From: Stieleria bergensis
GTDB lineage: Bacteria > Planctomycetota > Planctomycetia > Pirellulales > Pirellulaceae
Direction of reading: 5' to 3'
Assembly: GCA_007745635.1 (NCBI GenBank)
Contig: CP036272.1
Coordinates: forward strand, 5,165,495 to 5,229,494
DNA length: 64,000 nt
Below are positions 27,168-35,279 of the stretch, piece by piece. How positions within the stretch are numbered: position 1 is the first letter of the stretch; the number at the start of each line of letters is the position of its first letter. Below the pieces are notes generated by a model. The model made no database searches and had not been told where the DNA came from. It was given only the letters and a program-made list of their open reading frames with translations. The position numbers were made by a program, and so were the translations under genes.

Positions 27168-28169
27168 ATGAACGTGTATTCCAGCACCAGTCCCAATGCG
27201 AACCGGCTACATGACCGCCTGTTAAAGGCCGTCGAGTCAGCCACGTCAGCTCCATCAAGCCACAACACACAGCCGTGGAAATTTGAGATTCTACAAGATC
27301 GAATCGAGCTTCATGCCGATCGCAGCCGTCGCTTGCCGATCGTTGATCCCATGGATCGAGCCTTGACGATCAGTTGCGGAGCAACGCTGGATCATTTGTG
27401 CTTGGCAATGCACTGCGACGGCTTGTCGACGATGGTCCGTGTGCTGCCGGAGTCTGAAAATCCAGACTTGCTGGCACGAGTCATCGTCAGCGGTCCACAT
27501 ATTCCGAGCGATGAAGAACGAATGATGTATGACGCGATACCGAAACGTCGAACCAACCGTGCGCCGTTCAAGGAAGAGCCGATTGATCCGCAGGTCAAGA
27601 CGGACTGGCTGCACGATGCTGCGGAACATCGCTGTTGGCTGGACATGACCGAAGACAAAGAGGAACAGCATGCAATTGCTGACTTGATCGACTACGGAGA
27701 TCGCAAACAAGCCAGCAATAAAGCCTTTCGGCATGAGTTGGCCCAGTGGGTTCACTCCAACAACAGCCCGCGTACGGACGGCATGCCAGGATACTCGCAC
27801 GGATTTGGTGATCTTGCGTCCCGGTTCGGTCGGATCATGATCCGCACCTTCGACTGGGGCGACGGACAAGCGGCCAAGGACCGGCAACTGGCCGAGGGTT
27901 CCCCGATGTTGGCGGTGATGGGAACCAATGAAGACACGCCCCAAGCGTGGATCGCTTGCGGTCAGGCACTTTCAAGGATGCTACTTCGCGGAACCGCACA
28001 CGGCTTGGACGCTTCGTTCATGAATCAGCCGATCGAAGTCGATGCGCTTCGTTTTCAGCTTGCTGATTTGATGGACGACGATGGCTTTCCACAGATCCTC
28101 CTTCGGTGGGGCAAGGGGAAGCCTGTCCGACCGACGCCCAGACGCCCTGTGAAAGAAATATTGATTTGA
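27168..28169 (+). CDS. Acg-like nitroreductase family protein
   Basis: 333 residues. The N-terminal APSSHNTQPWKFEI segment is the FMN-contact motif of the Acg/Rv3127 branch of nitroreductases, followed by DRSRRLPIVDPMDRALTISC and AIPKRRTNRAPF, typical of this subfamily. The C-terminal half has GTNEDTPQAWIACGQALSR and DASFMNQPIE. In Mycobacterium tuberculosis the homologues acg, Rv3127 and Rv3131 are DosR-regulated, and Acg is thought to sequester flavin rather than reduce nitro compounds. A monocistronic unit with its own sigma-54 promoter. The likely role is stress or low-oxygen adaptation. Confidence 0.85.
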   Translation: MNVYSSTSPNANRLHDRLLKAVESATSAPSSHNTQPWKFEILQDRIELHADRSRRLPIVDPMDRALTISCGATLDHLCLAMHCDGLSTMVRVLPESENPDLLARVIVSGPHIPSDEERMMYDAIPKRRTNRAPFKEEPIDPQVKTDWLHDAAEHRCWLDMTEDKEEQHAIADLIDYGDRKQASNKAFRHELAQWVHSNNSPRTDGMPGYSHGFGDLASRFGRIMIRTFDWGDGQAAKDRQLAEGSPMLAVMGTNEDTPQAWIACGQALSRMLLRGTAHGLDASFMNQPIEVDALRFQLADLMDDDGFPQILLRWGKGKPVRPTPRRPVKEILI

Positions 28170-28265
28170 CGCAGAGTCGGGGAGTCGCAAGGACGCAGAG
28201 AAAAGAACCCCGAATAGAAGCTCCCGACTCGTCTGCGTCTCACCGCCTCACGCGTCTCTGCGTCG
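28170..28265. repeat. ACGCAGAG-type intergenic repeat
   Basis: ACGCAGAG occurs near 28171 and 28193 and its complement CTCTGCGT near 28256, giving an inverted arrangement between two convergent genes. A related GACGCAGAGGCGGAGG stretch lies at 31962. It may form a terminator-like hairpin. Confidence 0.4.
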
Positions 28266-28316
28266 ACTTCTCCTCGCAAATCGCAGAATGGATTTCGGAC
28301 ATTTCAATGACAGAAC

Positions 28317-29297
28317 TCACGCGACATCTTTCTCATCGTCGATCTGGCCGACGAGTTGTTCAAGAACGTCTTCGAGAGTGATAATTCCAACGGTCGTTCC
28401 CGTGTCTTGAACGATCGCCATGTGCATGTGTTGTTCACGAAAGGTGACCAACAAATCGTCGACACGGGCATGGGTATCCACGACAAGCGGTGCCTTTGCA
28501 ACGGACATCACCCCGCAATCGCCCTGCTCCCGAATGACTGCTCTGAGCAGGTCTCGGCTCAACGCCACGCCACGAACATCGTCGATTGAATCGCCAAAGA
28601 TCGGATACCGCGAATACTCGCTGCGACTGCTTTCGGCAGCGGCTTGGTGAATCGTGCAGCCAGCCGAGAGGGCTTTGACGTCGCCGATCGACGTCATCAC
28701 ATCGGCGGCGGTTCGGTCGTTGAGCACAAATACGCGATGGATCATGCTTTCTTCGTCGCTTTCAATCAAACCTGCTTTGTGACCCATCCGCACCAGCGAT
28801 CGAATTTGAGGCTCGGTACCCAACGTCCGCTCTCCGCGCGTCAGGCGCTCCGATAGCCAACTGAGCGGCAGGACCAGCGGATATAGCAATCGTCGGCCCA
28901 GCATCAATGCCGGTGCGCAGATGCGTGCCAGTCGCGGTGCGTGATGAGCCCCCATCGCCTTGGGAAGAATCTCTGAAAAGACGATCGTCCCCAACGTTAG
29001 CGTGATGGTCACCATCACCACTCCGGTACGATCCAAGATCCGAAACGCTTGATGGCTGACAAGGATCGGCCCGAGCACGTTGATCGCGTTGGTCACGATC
29101 ACAATGACAACGACGGACGAAGCGAACTTCGCTTTCACCTCGCGAAGCCGCTTGGCCCCCCAGCGGCTCTTTTGGACAAGTTCGTCGATCTCCGGCTTCG
29201 TCACGCTGAGCACCGCCGCATCAATGGCGGCAGCGACGCCGGAAAGACCTAGAAACATCACGATCATGAAGGCCAGCGTTGCCATTCGTTTGTCCAA
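28317..29297 (-). CDS. CNNM/DUF21 membrane protein with CBS pair
   Basis: 326 residues. The N-terminal half is a DUF21 (CNNM) domain with three to four membrane helices (ATLAFMIVMFLGLSGVAAAI, SVVVIVIVTNAINVLGPI, FSEILPKAMGA with the conserved Pro-Lys). The second half is a pair of CBS domains (TAADVMTSIGDVKALSAG; VDDLLVTFREQHMHMAIVQD; ending TLEDVLEQLVGQIDDE). This is the CorC/CNNM architecture that transports or senses Mg2+ and binds adenine nucleotides. The extra C-terminal CorC_HlyC domain is absent. Divergent from the MFS gene, and each has its own sigma-54-like promoter. Confidence 0.87.
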   Translation of the reverse strand: MDKRMATLAFMIVMFLGLSGVAAAIDAAVLSVTKPEIDELVQKSRWGAKRLREVKAKFASSVVVIVIVTNAINVLGPILVSHQAFRILDRTGVVMVTITLTLGTIVFSEILPKAMGAHHAPRLARICAPALMLGRRLLYPLVLPLSWLSERLTRGERTLGTEPQIRSLVRMGHKAGLIESDEESMIHRVFVLNDRTAADVMTSIGDVKALSAGCTIHQAAAESSRSEYSRYPIFGDSIDDVRGVALSRDLLRAVIREQGDCGVMSVAKAPLVVDTHARVDDLLVTFREQHMHMAIVQDTGTTVGIITLEDVLEQLVGQIDDEKDVA

Positions 29298-29381
29298 AGC
29301 GGAAACCGAGGTCCGGGACTATCGGATCGGTATGAGCCGCTTGTGCCACCTCGATCCTCTAGAAAGAGCCTGAGGAGAGAA

Positions 29382-29397
29382 TGCAAACGCTATTCCA
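29382..29397 (-). promoter_or_regulatory. Sigma-54-like promoter of the CNNM gene
   Basis: On the minus strand: TGGAATAGCGTTTGCA, GG-N10-GC with TTTGCA, 84 bp before the ATG. Confidence 0.55.
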
Positions 29398-29418
29398 GCC
29401 CAGTCCAGTGCTTCATCG

Positions 29419-29434
29419 TGGCACATGCCTTGCA
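29419..29434 (+). promoter_or_regulatory. Sigma-54 promoter of the MFS gene (near consensus)
   Basis: TGGCACATGCCTTGCA matches the consensus TGGCAC-N5-TTGCA exactly. It lies 74 bp before the ATG and back to back with the CNNM promoter. Confidence 0.85.
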
Positions 29435-29508
29435 ATTCAATGCTCGCTGCCTTCTCGATGGAGTCGGCAAGACACATCGCTTCACGGCACCCGAACTCGG
29501 ATGGATGC

Positions 29509-30849
29509 ATGAATGATTCACCGCGGCATGCATCGCATCTTCTGGCCCAGCCGAAGGTGCTGGCGTGGGCAATGTACGATTGGGCAAACAGTGCTTACAC
29601 GACGCTGATGATCACGGTCTTGGTGGCGTACATTCAGCGTGTGGTTTTTCCAACCGATCAGTGGGGGACGACCGGCGCGGTGATTTGGGCGTGGGGCATC
29701 TCCCTTTCGATGTTGGTGGGAGCTCTGTTGGCACCGGTGGTGGGTGCGATGGCGGACGCACGCGGAAACAAGCGGGAATGGCTGGGCGTGACCGCACTGA
29801 CCGGTTCCGCGTGCGGGATCGCGATTGGATTGGTGCCCGCGACCAATTATGTGCTTGTGGTCGCCCTGTTTCTGGCTGCCAACCTGATGTTGGAACTCTC
29901 GCTTGGAATCTACGACGGCTTCCTGCCGGAGATTGTTGGCGAAGATGACGTGGCCAAGGCGTCCGCCTGGGGTTACGGGCTGGGATACGTTGGTGGAGGG
30001 ATCGCGTTACTGATCGCAATGCTATTTCTAGCGTTTGGTGAAAGGATCGGTTTGTCGACGGTTGCCAGCCGATTGCAAGCGAGTCTCGTGCTGATGGGGG
30101 CATGGTGGGGGATATTTACGCTACCAGCCATCATTGTTTTGCGAGACTCGTCACCTGGGTCGCTCTCGCAACCTGCCGATGACGTGCCGGAGGCATCCAG
30201 TCTTGATTTGATTACCAAGAGTGCCCGCGATGTCGGTTCGACGATCCGCGATTTGAAAACAAACGTCCCGCTGGCCTTTTTTCTTCTGAGCTTTCTCTTC
30301 TTCAATGACGGCGTGCAAACCGTCATCAGTCAAGCGTCCACGTTTGCACTTCAAGAATTGTCGTTCGATGAAGCAGGATTGATGGCGGTGATCCTGATGA
30401 TTCAATTCCTTGCCTTTCCCGGTGCGCTCGCGATTGCTTGGATTGCCACAAAGTTCGGCGAGAAGACCACGTTGATGGGATGCATCGCCGTTTGGTCACT
30501 CGTTCTGGTCGTGGCACTACGAATTCAGACTCAAGCGGAATTTTGGATATTAGCGGCGGTGATCGCGATCGTGCTTGGCGGTACGCAGGCGGTCAGCCGA
30601 GCCATCATGTCGCGAATGATTCCCGAAGGCGAAAATGCGAAGTATTTCGGCCTCTTTCATCTTTCGGGGAAAGCTACCAGCTTTCTCGGCCCGTTTCTGT
30701 TTGGGGCAATCGTCGCGTTCACCGGAAGCTCACGACTGGCGATCTTCGGTCTGCTTCCGCTGTTCTTGATTGGCGGATGGCTGCTGCTTCGCGTCAAGCT
30801 GGAGCGAAAAGCTCTGGAAACAGTGCAGAATCCCAAACGCGTGTGCTGA
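29509..30849 (+). CDS. UMF1/Atg22-like major facilitator
   Basis: 446 residues, 12 membrane segments. The N-terminal WAMYDWANSAYTTLMITVL motif is diagnostic of the UMF1 (BtlA/Atg22-like) branch of the MFS. LAPVVGAMADARGNKREWLG is the loop 2-3 motif, and a large central loop (about residues 215-260) separates the halves. Atg22 exports amino acids from yeast vacuoles; bacterial substrates are unknown. The frame extends 84 bp upstream of the chosen ATG, but that stretch contains the sigma-54 promoter, supporting 29509. Confidence 0.85.
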   Translation: MNDSPRHASHLLAQPKVLAWAMYDWANSAYTTLMITVLVAYIQRVVFPTDQWGTTGAVIWAWGISLSMLVGALLAPVVGAMADARGNKREWLGVTALTGSACGIAIGLVPATNYVLVVALFLAANLMLELSLGIYDGFLPEIVGEDDVAKASAWGYGLGYVGGGIALLIAMLFLAFGERIGLSTVASRLQASLVLMGAWWGIFTLPAIIVLRDSSPGSLSQPADDVPEASSLDLITKSARDVGSTIRDLKTNVPLAFFLLSFLFFNDGVQTVISQASTFALQELSFDEAGLMAVILMIQFLAFPGALAIAWIATKFGEKTTLMGCIAVWSLVLVVALRIQTQAEFWILAAVIAIVLGGTQAVSRAIMSRMIPEGENAKYFGLFHLSGKATSFLGPFLFGAIVAFTGSSRLAIFGLLPLFLIGGWLLLRVKLERKALETVQNPKRVC

Positions 30850-30863
30850 TCCGCCCAGTCGCC

Positions 30864-30877
30864 GTGCCCGGATGCAC
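30864..30877. promoter_or_regulatory. GTGC-N6-GCAC palindrome
   Basis: GTGCCCGGATGCAC, centred 49.5 bp upstream of the -24 GG of the USP promoter. Confidence 0.6.
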
Positions 30878-30918
30878 ATTCGGTTTTCCAAGCGGCTCGT
30901 TTGACGCATAAACCATCT

Positions 30919-30934
30919 CGGTACTCGCTTTGCA
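30919..30934 (+). promoter_or_regulatory. Sigma-54 promoter of universal stress gene 1
   Basis: CGGTACTCGCTTTGCA, GG-N10-GC with TTTGCA, 53 bp before the ATG. Confidence 0.65.
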
Positions 30935-30987
30935 TCCAATCGTTGCTGCCCATTCACCAACGCTGCAAACCCACGTCGGAGTACACC

Positions 30988-31962
30988 ATGCGAGTTCTAT
31001 TAGCCAACGACGAGTCACAACACAGCCGTGCGGCAACCGACTATCTTCTCTCACTTCCATTCCGCAAACCAATTGAATTGGACGTTGCGTCCATCATCGC
31101 GCCTCCGATCATGGTCGACGTTGGCATGGGCGGAATGCCGATGGATCTTAGTGGGTTCATCGACGAGGAACGTCAAGCGGCGTTGGCTCGCGTTGAAGCG
31201 ACGGCCAGCCAGCTTCGCGACGGTGCTCGTGGGAAATCGCTGCATTCCGTCTCAACGCATGTACCGGTTGGGCCTCCTGCGAGCGAATTGCTGAACTTGG
31301 CCGAACAGACAGATAGCGAACTTGTTGTTATCGGTGCCGTCGGTCACTCAGCGCTGGACCGTGTGCTATTGGGCAGTGTTTCTGACTATGTGGCCACCCA
31401 TGGTGACGTGTCGACGTTGGTGGTTCGGCCCAGCCGAGAATCCGAAACGCCACCCTCGCTTCGGAAGATTGTCATTGCATTGTCAGGAAGCGCGGAAGAT
31501 CAACGGATGATCGACTGGCTTGGGAACTTGCACCTGCAATCCAGCGTGGAAGTCCACTTGGTTCGCATTCTGCAGTTGCAAACGCTCTATCGACAAGACA
31601 TCCGACAGAAAGCGTCTGAGTCTTGGGGGAGATTCGTCAAGCAATCACAACAACAAATCCTGGATCTTGAAACTCGGCTTCAAAAACTGAACTTGAACAC
31701 GGAAACCCATTTGGTCGAAGCGGATCATGTGGGCGAGGCGTTGATCGACTACGCCGAGGCGCACGATTGCGATTTGATCATGACTGGTGACAGCGACAGT
31801 GGATTGTTGACGCGAGTGTTCATGGGCAGCACCTCCCGCTATGTCCTTCGTCATGCTACTTGCAGTGTGTTGATCGTTCGTGACAAGGAAGAACGGGCCA
31901 AGGCGAAACAGGAGATTGCCACCGGCGCGCACATGGTAGAAGAAGGTGCCATGTCAAGTTGA
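30988..31962 (+). CDS. Tandem-domain universal stress protein
   Basis: 324 residues, two USP domains. Each has an intact ATP-binding end motif of the G-2x-G-9x-G(S/T) type: GAVGHSALDRVLLGSVSDYV in domain 1 and GDSDSGLLTRVFMGSTSRYV in domain 2. Cytoplasmic ATP-binding proteins of this sort accumulate in starvation, hypoxia and dormancy. A GGAG lies 7 nt before the ATG at 30988, which settles the start (the frame opens at 30901). The C-terminal tail (about 25 residues, KEERAKAKQEIATG) is charged. It forms its own transcription unit. Confidence 0.9.
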   Translation: MRVLLANDESQHSRAATDYLLSLPFRKPIELDVASIIAPPIMVDVGMGGMPMDLSGFIDEERQAALARVEATASQLRDGARGKSLHSVSTHVPVGPPASELLNLAEQTDSELVVIGAVGHSALDRVLLGSVSDYVATHGDVSTLVVRPSRESETPPSLRKIVIALSGSAEDQRMIDWLGNLHLQSSVEVHLVRILQLQTLYRQDIRQKASESWGRFVKQSQQQILDLETRLQKLNLNTETHLVEADHVGEALIDYAEAHDCDLIMTGDSDSGLLTRVFMGSTSRYVLRHATCSVLIVRDKEERAKAKQEIATGAHMVEEGAMSS

Positions 31963-32000
31963 CGCAGAGGCGGAGGTGATGCAACCTGAAAATCCACGAT

Positions 32001-32016
32001 TGGCACGGGTGTTGCG
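32001..32016 (+). promoter_or_regulatory. Sigma-54 promoter of the TerB-like/ZIP unit (near consensus)
   Basis: TGGCACGGGTGTTGCG matches the consensus at every key base and lies 75 bp before the ATG. No full palindrome was found close by. Confidence 0.82.
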
Positions 32017-32091
32017 TTTCTTTCGTCTCGTCGACTTCACCGCCGCAACCCGTGACGGAACAGTACACAAACACTCAATGGGGATAGTACG

Positions 32092-32667
32092 ATGTTTGAG
32101 CAAGACTCGCTTCACCAACGAGGCAAAGCACTTGAAGATGAGTTTTTCCACCGCGTTGATGAGAAACTTGGAGCAGCGCTGCGTGCTCGAATGGATCGAG
32201 ACGACGCGATTGAACGTTTGAAATCAACGACTGGCTTCGATGACCAAGCCGTTGTCGAGCATCTTGTCGACGCGGGGTTCACGCCATCGTCGATCGTGGC
32301 CTTAGCCTTGGTACCAATGGTGTTTGTCGCATGGGCCGACGGCAACGTCACCGCGGCGGAACGCCAGTCGGTTTTAAGTGCTGCGTTGCATCGTGGGGTC
32401 AACAGCGAGCCCGCTGCGTTCTCGATGCTTGAGGATTGGTTGCATCATCGACCGGCTGATTCGCTTTGGCACGTTTGGGAAGAGTACGCAAACGCCGTCG
32501 GCCAATCACTCACACCGACGCTCGCCACGATGCTTCATCAAGAAATCATGCGTCTTGCAACGAAAGTGGCCAACGCATCGGGCGGGCATTTCGGTCGTGG
32601 GAAGGTTTCCGAGAATGAACGGGTCGTTCTTGACCAGCTAGCCGATCTATTCGCGGTGACTGGGTGA
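32092..32667 (+). CDS. TerB-like hypothetical protein, paralogue 1
   Basis: 191 residues, soluble and all helical. The core [20 protein letters not shown] resembles the first acidic helix pair of TerB/DjlA-type domains, which bind metal ions in tellurite-resistance proteins. A conserved block [15 protein letters not shown] lies near the C-terminus. The protein at 56328-56906 has the same layout (LFPLVLVAWAEQNADASERD and ASGGHLGFGKVSAKE), so the two are paralogues in the same proposed regulon. TerB assignment is tentative. It is followed 34 bp later by a ZIP metal transporter, which fits a metal-related role. Confidence 0.7.
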   Translation: MFEQDSLHQRGKALEDEFFHRVDEKLGAALRARMDRDDAIERLKSTTGFDDQAVVEHLVDAGFTPSSIVALALVPMVFVAWADGNVTAAERQSVLSAALHRGVNSEPAAFSMLEDWLHHRPADSLWHVWEEYANAVGQSLTPTLATMLHQEIMRLATKVANASGGHFGRGKVSENERVVLDQLADLFAVTG

Positions 32668-32701
32668 ACGGGGAACATGCCCACTGAGCGGTCGTCTAGT
32701 G

Positions 32702-33520
32702 ATGTGTCTTCGCGATTGGTTTGTTGATTTGACTCCCGTTGGGCAGGCTCTACTTGCCGGTCTCTTCACCTGGAGCGTGACTTGTCTCGGTGCGGCCGGC
32801 GTTTTTCTTTTGCGCGACATCAATCGCCGTCTGCTCGATTCGATGCTTGGATTTTCGGGTGGCGTGATGCTGGCAGCCAGCTGTTGGTCACTGTTGGGAC
32901 CGGCGATTGAGATCTCCCAGCAAGGGACTCTGCCGGCTTGGCTTCCACACACCATCGGTTTCTTGATCGGTGGAGGTTCGCTTTGGATCATGGATAAAAC
33001 CTTGCCCCATTTGCATCTGGGGATGCCGATCGAACAAGCCGAAGGCCCAAAGACATCGTGGAGTCGTACCGTCCTGTTGGTCAGCGCGATCACGCTTCAC
33101 AACATCCCGGAAGGTTTGGCGGTGGGCGTTGCCTTCGGTGGAGTGATTGCGGGTGTTCCATCGGCCAGCGTAAACGCCGCGATGGTGCTGGCACTTGGGA
33201 TCGGAATCCAAAATTTCCCCGAGGGCGTTGCCGTCGCACTGCCGCTCAGGGCGGAAGGCATGAGCCGGCGGAAGAGTTTTTGGTACGGTCAGCTATCGGC
33301 GATTGTTGAACCCCCAGCCGCGGTGTTAGGTGCCGCTGCGGTGATCTACGTCGCACCTATACTGCCTTACGCACTTAGTTTCGCAGCAGGCGCGATGGTG
33401 TACGTGGTCGTTGAAGAATTGATCCCAGAATCGCACCGAGAAGGGAACGTCGACTTGGCCACCTTCAGTCTGTTGATCGGGTTCGCCGTGATGATGGGGC
33501 TCGATGTTGGCCTGGGCTGA
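32702..33520 (+). CDS. ZIP family metal transporter
   Basis: 272 residues, eight predicted helices. The two metal-site motifs of ZIP transporters are present: [17 protein letters not shown] (helix 4) and [16 protein letters not shown] (helix 5), plus [12 protein letters not shown]. ZIPs move Zn2+, Fe2+ or Mn2+ into the cytoplasm. A GTG three bases upstream (32699) is an alternative start. Its stop is 3 bp from the convergent flavodoxin gene. The substrate cannot be told from sequence; a VIT-type Fe/Mn transporter is encoded in the same island. Confidence 0.9.
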   Translation: MCLRDWFVDLTPVGQALLAGLFTWSVTCLGAAGVFLLRDINRRLLDSMLGFSGGVMLAASCWSLLGPAIEISQQGTLPAWLPHTIGFLIGGGSLWIMDKTLPHLHLGMPIEQAEGPKTSWSRTVLLVSAITLHNIPEGLAVGVAFGGVIAGVPSASVNAAMVLALGIGIQNFPEGVAVALPLRAEGMSRRKSFWYGQLSAIVEPPAAVLGAAAVIYVAPILPYALSFAAGAMVYVVVEELIPESHREGNVDLATFSLLIGFAVMMGLDVGLG

Positions 33521-33523
33521 TGT

Positions 33524-33991
33524 TCAAGGCGACAATTGAGCGTGAGCAAAGGCCCTGGCTCGGTCCAGATCTTTGGCATTTGGGTGCTTACGGTTAAGCC
33601 CACCCATCCATCGCAAGAATGCGAATGAGTCACGGCCACGACATGAGAAATCGGCTGTGACCTGAAAGCCTTTAGCCTGTAGTTTGCGGCGCAGAGGTGC
33701 GTGATACAGAGCCGTTAAGAATGGAAGACCTGATGTTGAAAACAGGAAGATCCGGTGGCCGTTTCCAGCATTCGCAGGAAGTCTTCGGACCCAATCTCGC
33801 ACGGCACGATGAAAGCGAGCGTAGTAGATCCCCGATCCGATGCCGAGCAGCGAGTAATCACCCGCTGTCGGGCAAAGTGTTTCGTCGGGATCAATCACTT
33901 CCGCATGCAGCTCAGCCGCCATCGCATCGGCAATCTGCTTTGTGTTTTGATGGTGAACCGACTTGCACAGAATGATCGCTTTCTTGTCCAT
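33524..33991 (-). CDS. Flavodoxin-family protein (HemG-like)
   Basis: 155 residues. It shows the flavodoxin fold pattern: a phosphate loop KSVHHQNTKQIADAMAAEL near the N-terminus (SxHxxNT variant), LLGIGSGIYYARFHRAVRDW, and FLFSTSGLPF. This is closer to the menaquinone-dependent protoporphyrinogen oxidase/flavodoxin_5 group than to classical electron-carrier flavodoxins. It is the last gene of the PEP synthase operon; its ATG lies 1 nt after the glycosyltransferase stop. A TTG at 34000 is another possible start. Role inferred: FMN-dependent redox step under electron-acceptor limitation. Confidence 0.8.
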   Translation of the reverse strand: MDKKAIILCKSVHHQNTKQIADAMAAELHAEVIDPDETLCPTAGDYSLLGIGSGIYYARFHRAVRDWVRRLPANAGNGHRIFLFSTSGLPFLTALYHAPLRRKLQAKGFQVTADFSCRGRDSFAFLRWMGGLNRKHPNAKDLDRARAFAHAQLSP

Positions 33992-33992
33992 G

Positions 33993-35279
33993 TCATCCAA
34001 TCACTCGGCCACGAAGACTTCCAGCAACGGCCTCGCCAATGGCGTGAGCGAAGTTGCTCCAAATTTTCGTTTCCTCTTCAATTCGATTGACTGCCGCATT
34101 CCAGGATTGATGCTCGTTGGAATGATTGACTTTGTTCACTTTGGCAACCCACTGATAGAGCTTCAGGAGCGAACGCGTCGTTCGCTCAAGCGAATAACGC
34201 TCAGCGGTCGCCATCACTTCGCGATGCATCATTGTCTGTTCGTTGGCGTTAAGGTTCGCGACCCACGCGATCGCATCAGAAAATTGGTTGACGTCCTCCG
34301 CCGCCAACATTCGACCGTTGATTTTGTCCTCGACGATCTCCCGTACCCCACAGGCATCCAAGGCAACCACCGGAATCCCCGCGGCCATTGCCTCGGCCAA
34401 AACGATTCCCTGTGTTTCACTCTTGGACGCAAAGACAAACACATCCAACGATCGGTAGAGATCACGAAGCTGCACGGGATCAAGCACACCAAAGGTTAGA
34501 AGGCGATCCGTGACGCCGTGACGTTCGCAAGCCATCAAGATGTCGGCCTCGCATGGGCCCTGGCCCGCAACCACGAACCAAGCGTCGGGCCGAGTGGCGA
34601 GGAAGCGTGCGACCGACTCGGCGAGGAACGGCAGGTTCTTCTCAATCGCCAAGCGACCGACGTGACCGATGACGAAAGCGGATTCAGATAGACCGTGTTC
34701 ACGTCGGAAAAACTCTCGTGAGCCGACCGACCACCAAGACGGGTCGATCCCCGTTGGGATGACTTCCATGTGCCGTGTCACGCCCCGAGCGACCAGGTCA
34801 TCGACCACGCTTTGGCTGGGAGCGATGACGGCATCGCAAAGATTGCAGTATCCAATGTCCAACTCGTTGATAAACCGCTTTCCCATCGTGCTGTTCTCGC
34901 CACCCAGGTAGTGGGCGTATTTGTCGTACTGTGTGTGATGCGTGAAGACGACCGGAATGTCTCGCTCCGCACCGACCCGCAGCGCCGTGTCGCCCAACAG
35001 GAACGGGTGATGCGAGTGCACCACGTCTGGCCGAAACTCGTCGATTGCCCGATGAACGCCACTGGGAATCGGCAGCGGGAACGAAAAACTCGTGTCGCGA
35101 AACTGCTCGATCGCCGGCACTCGCAGAACCTTTCGAGTCGATTCAGTTCCCTCGAACGATGGGCAGACGATCATCACCTTGTGTCCGAGTCTTTCCATTT
35201 GCCGCGTTGTTTCGGCGACACTGCGAGCAACCCCGCCGACGTGCGGCGTGAAGGTGTTGGTCAGCATCAAAATGTTCAT
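33993..35279 (-). CDS. GT4-family glycosyltransferase
   Basis: 428 residues, GT-B fold. The N-terminal MNILMLTNTFTPHVGGVARS is the typical glycine-rich acceptor loop; VHSHHPFLLGDTALRVG and VFTHHTQYDKYAHYLGG follow. The donor-site E-x7-E motif is SETQGIVLAEAMAAGIPVVA in the C-terminal domain. GT4 enzymes use nucleotide sugars and act on glycolipids, exopolysaccharides or storage sugars. It overlaps ppsA by 4 bp, so it belongs to a gluconeogenic operon; a storage carbohydrate or glycolipid made during slow growth is plausible but unproven. Confidence 0.87.
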   Translation of the reverse strand: MNILMLTNTFTPHVGGVARSVAETTRQMERLGHKVMIVCPSFEGTESTRKVLRVPAIEQFRDTSFSFPLPIPSGVHRAIDEFRPDVVHSHHPFLLGDTALRVGAERDIPVVFTHHTQYDKYAHYLGGENSTMGKRFINELDIGYCNLCDAVIAPSQSVVDDLVARGVTRHMEVIPTGIDPSWWSVGSREFFRREHGLSESAFVIGHVGRLAIEKNLPFLAESVARFLATRPDAWFVVAGQGPCEADILMACERHGVTDRLLTFGVLDPVQLRDLYRSLDVFVFASKSETQGIVLAEAMAAGIPVVALDACGVREIVEDKINGRMLAAEDVNQFSDAIAWVANLNANEQTMMHREVMATAERYSLERTTRSLLKLYQWVAKVNKVNHSNEHQSWNAAVNRIEEETKIWSNFAHAIGEAVAGSLRGRVIG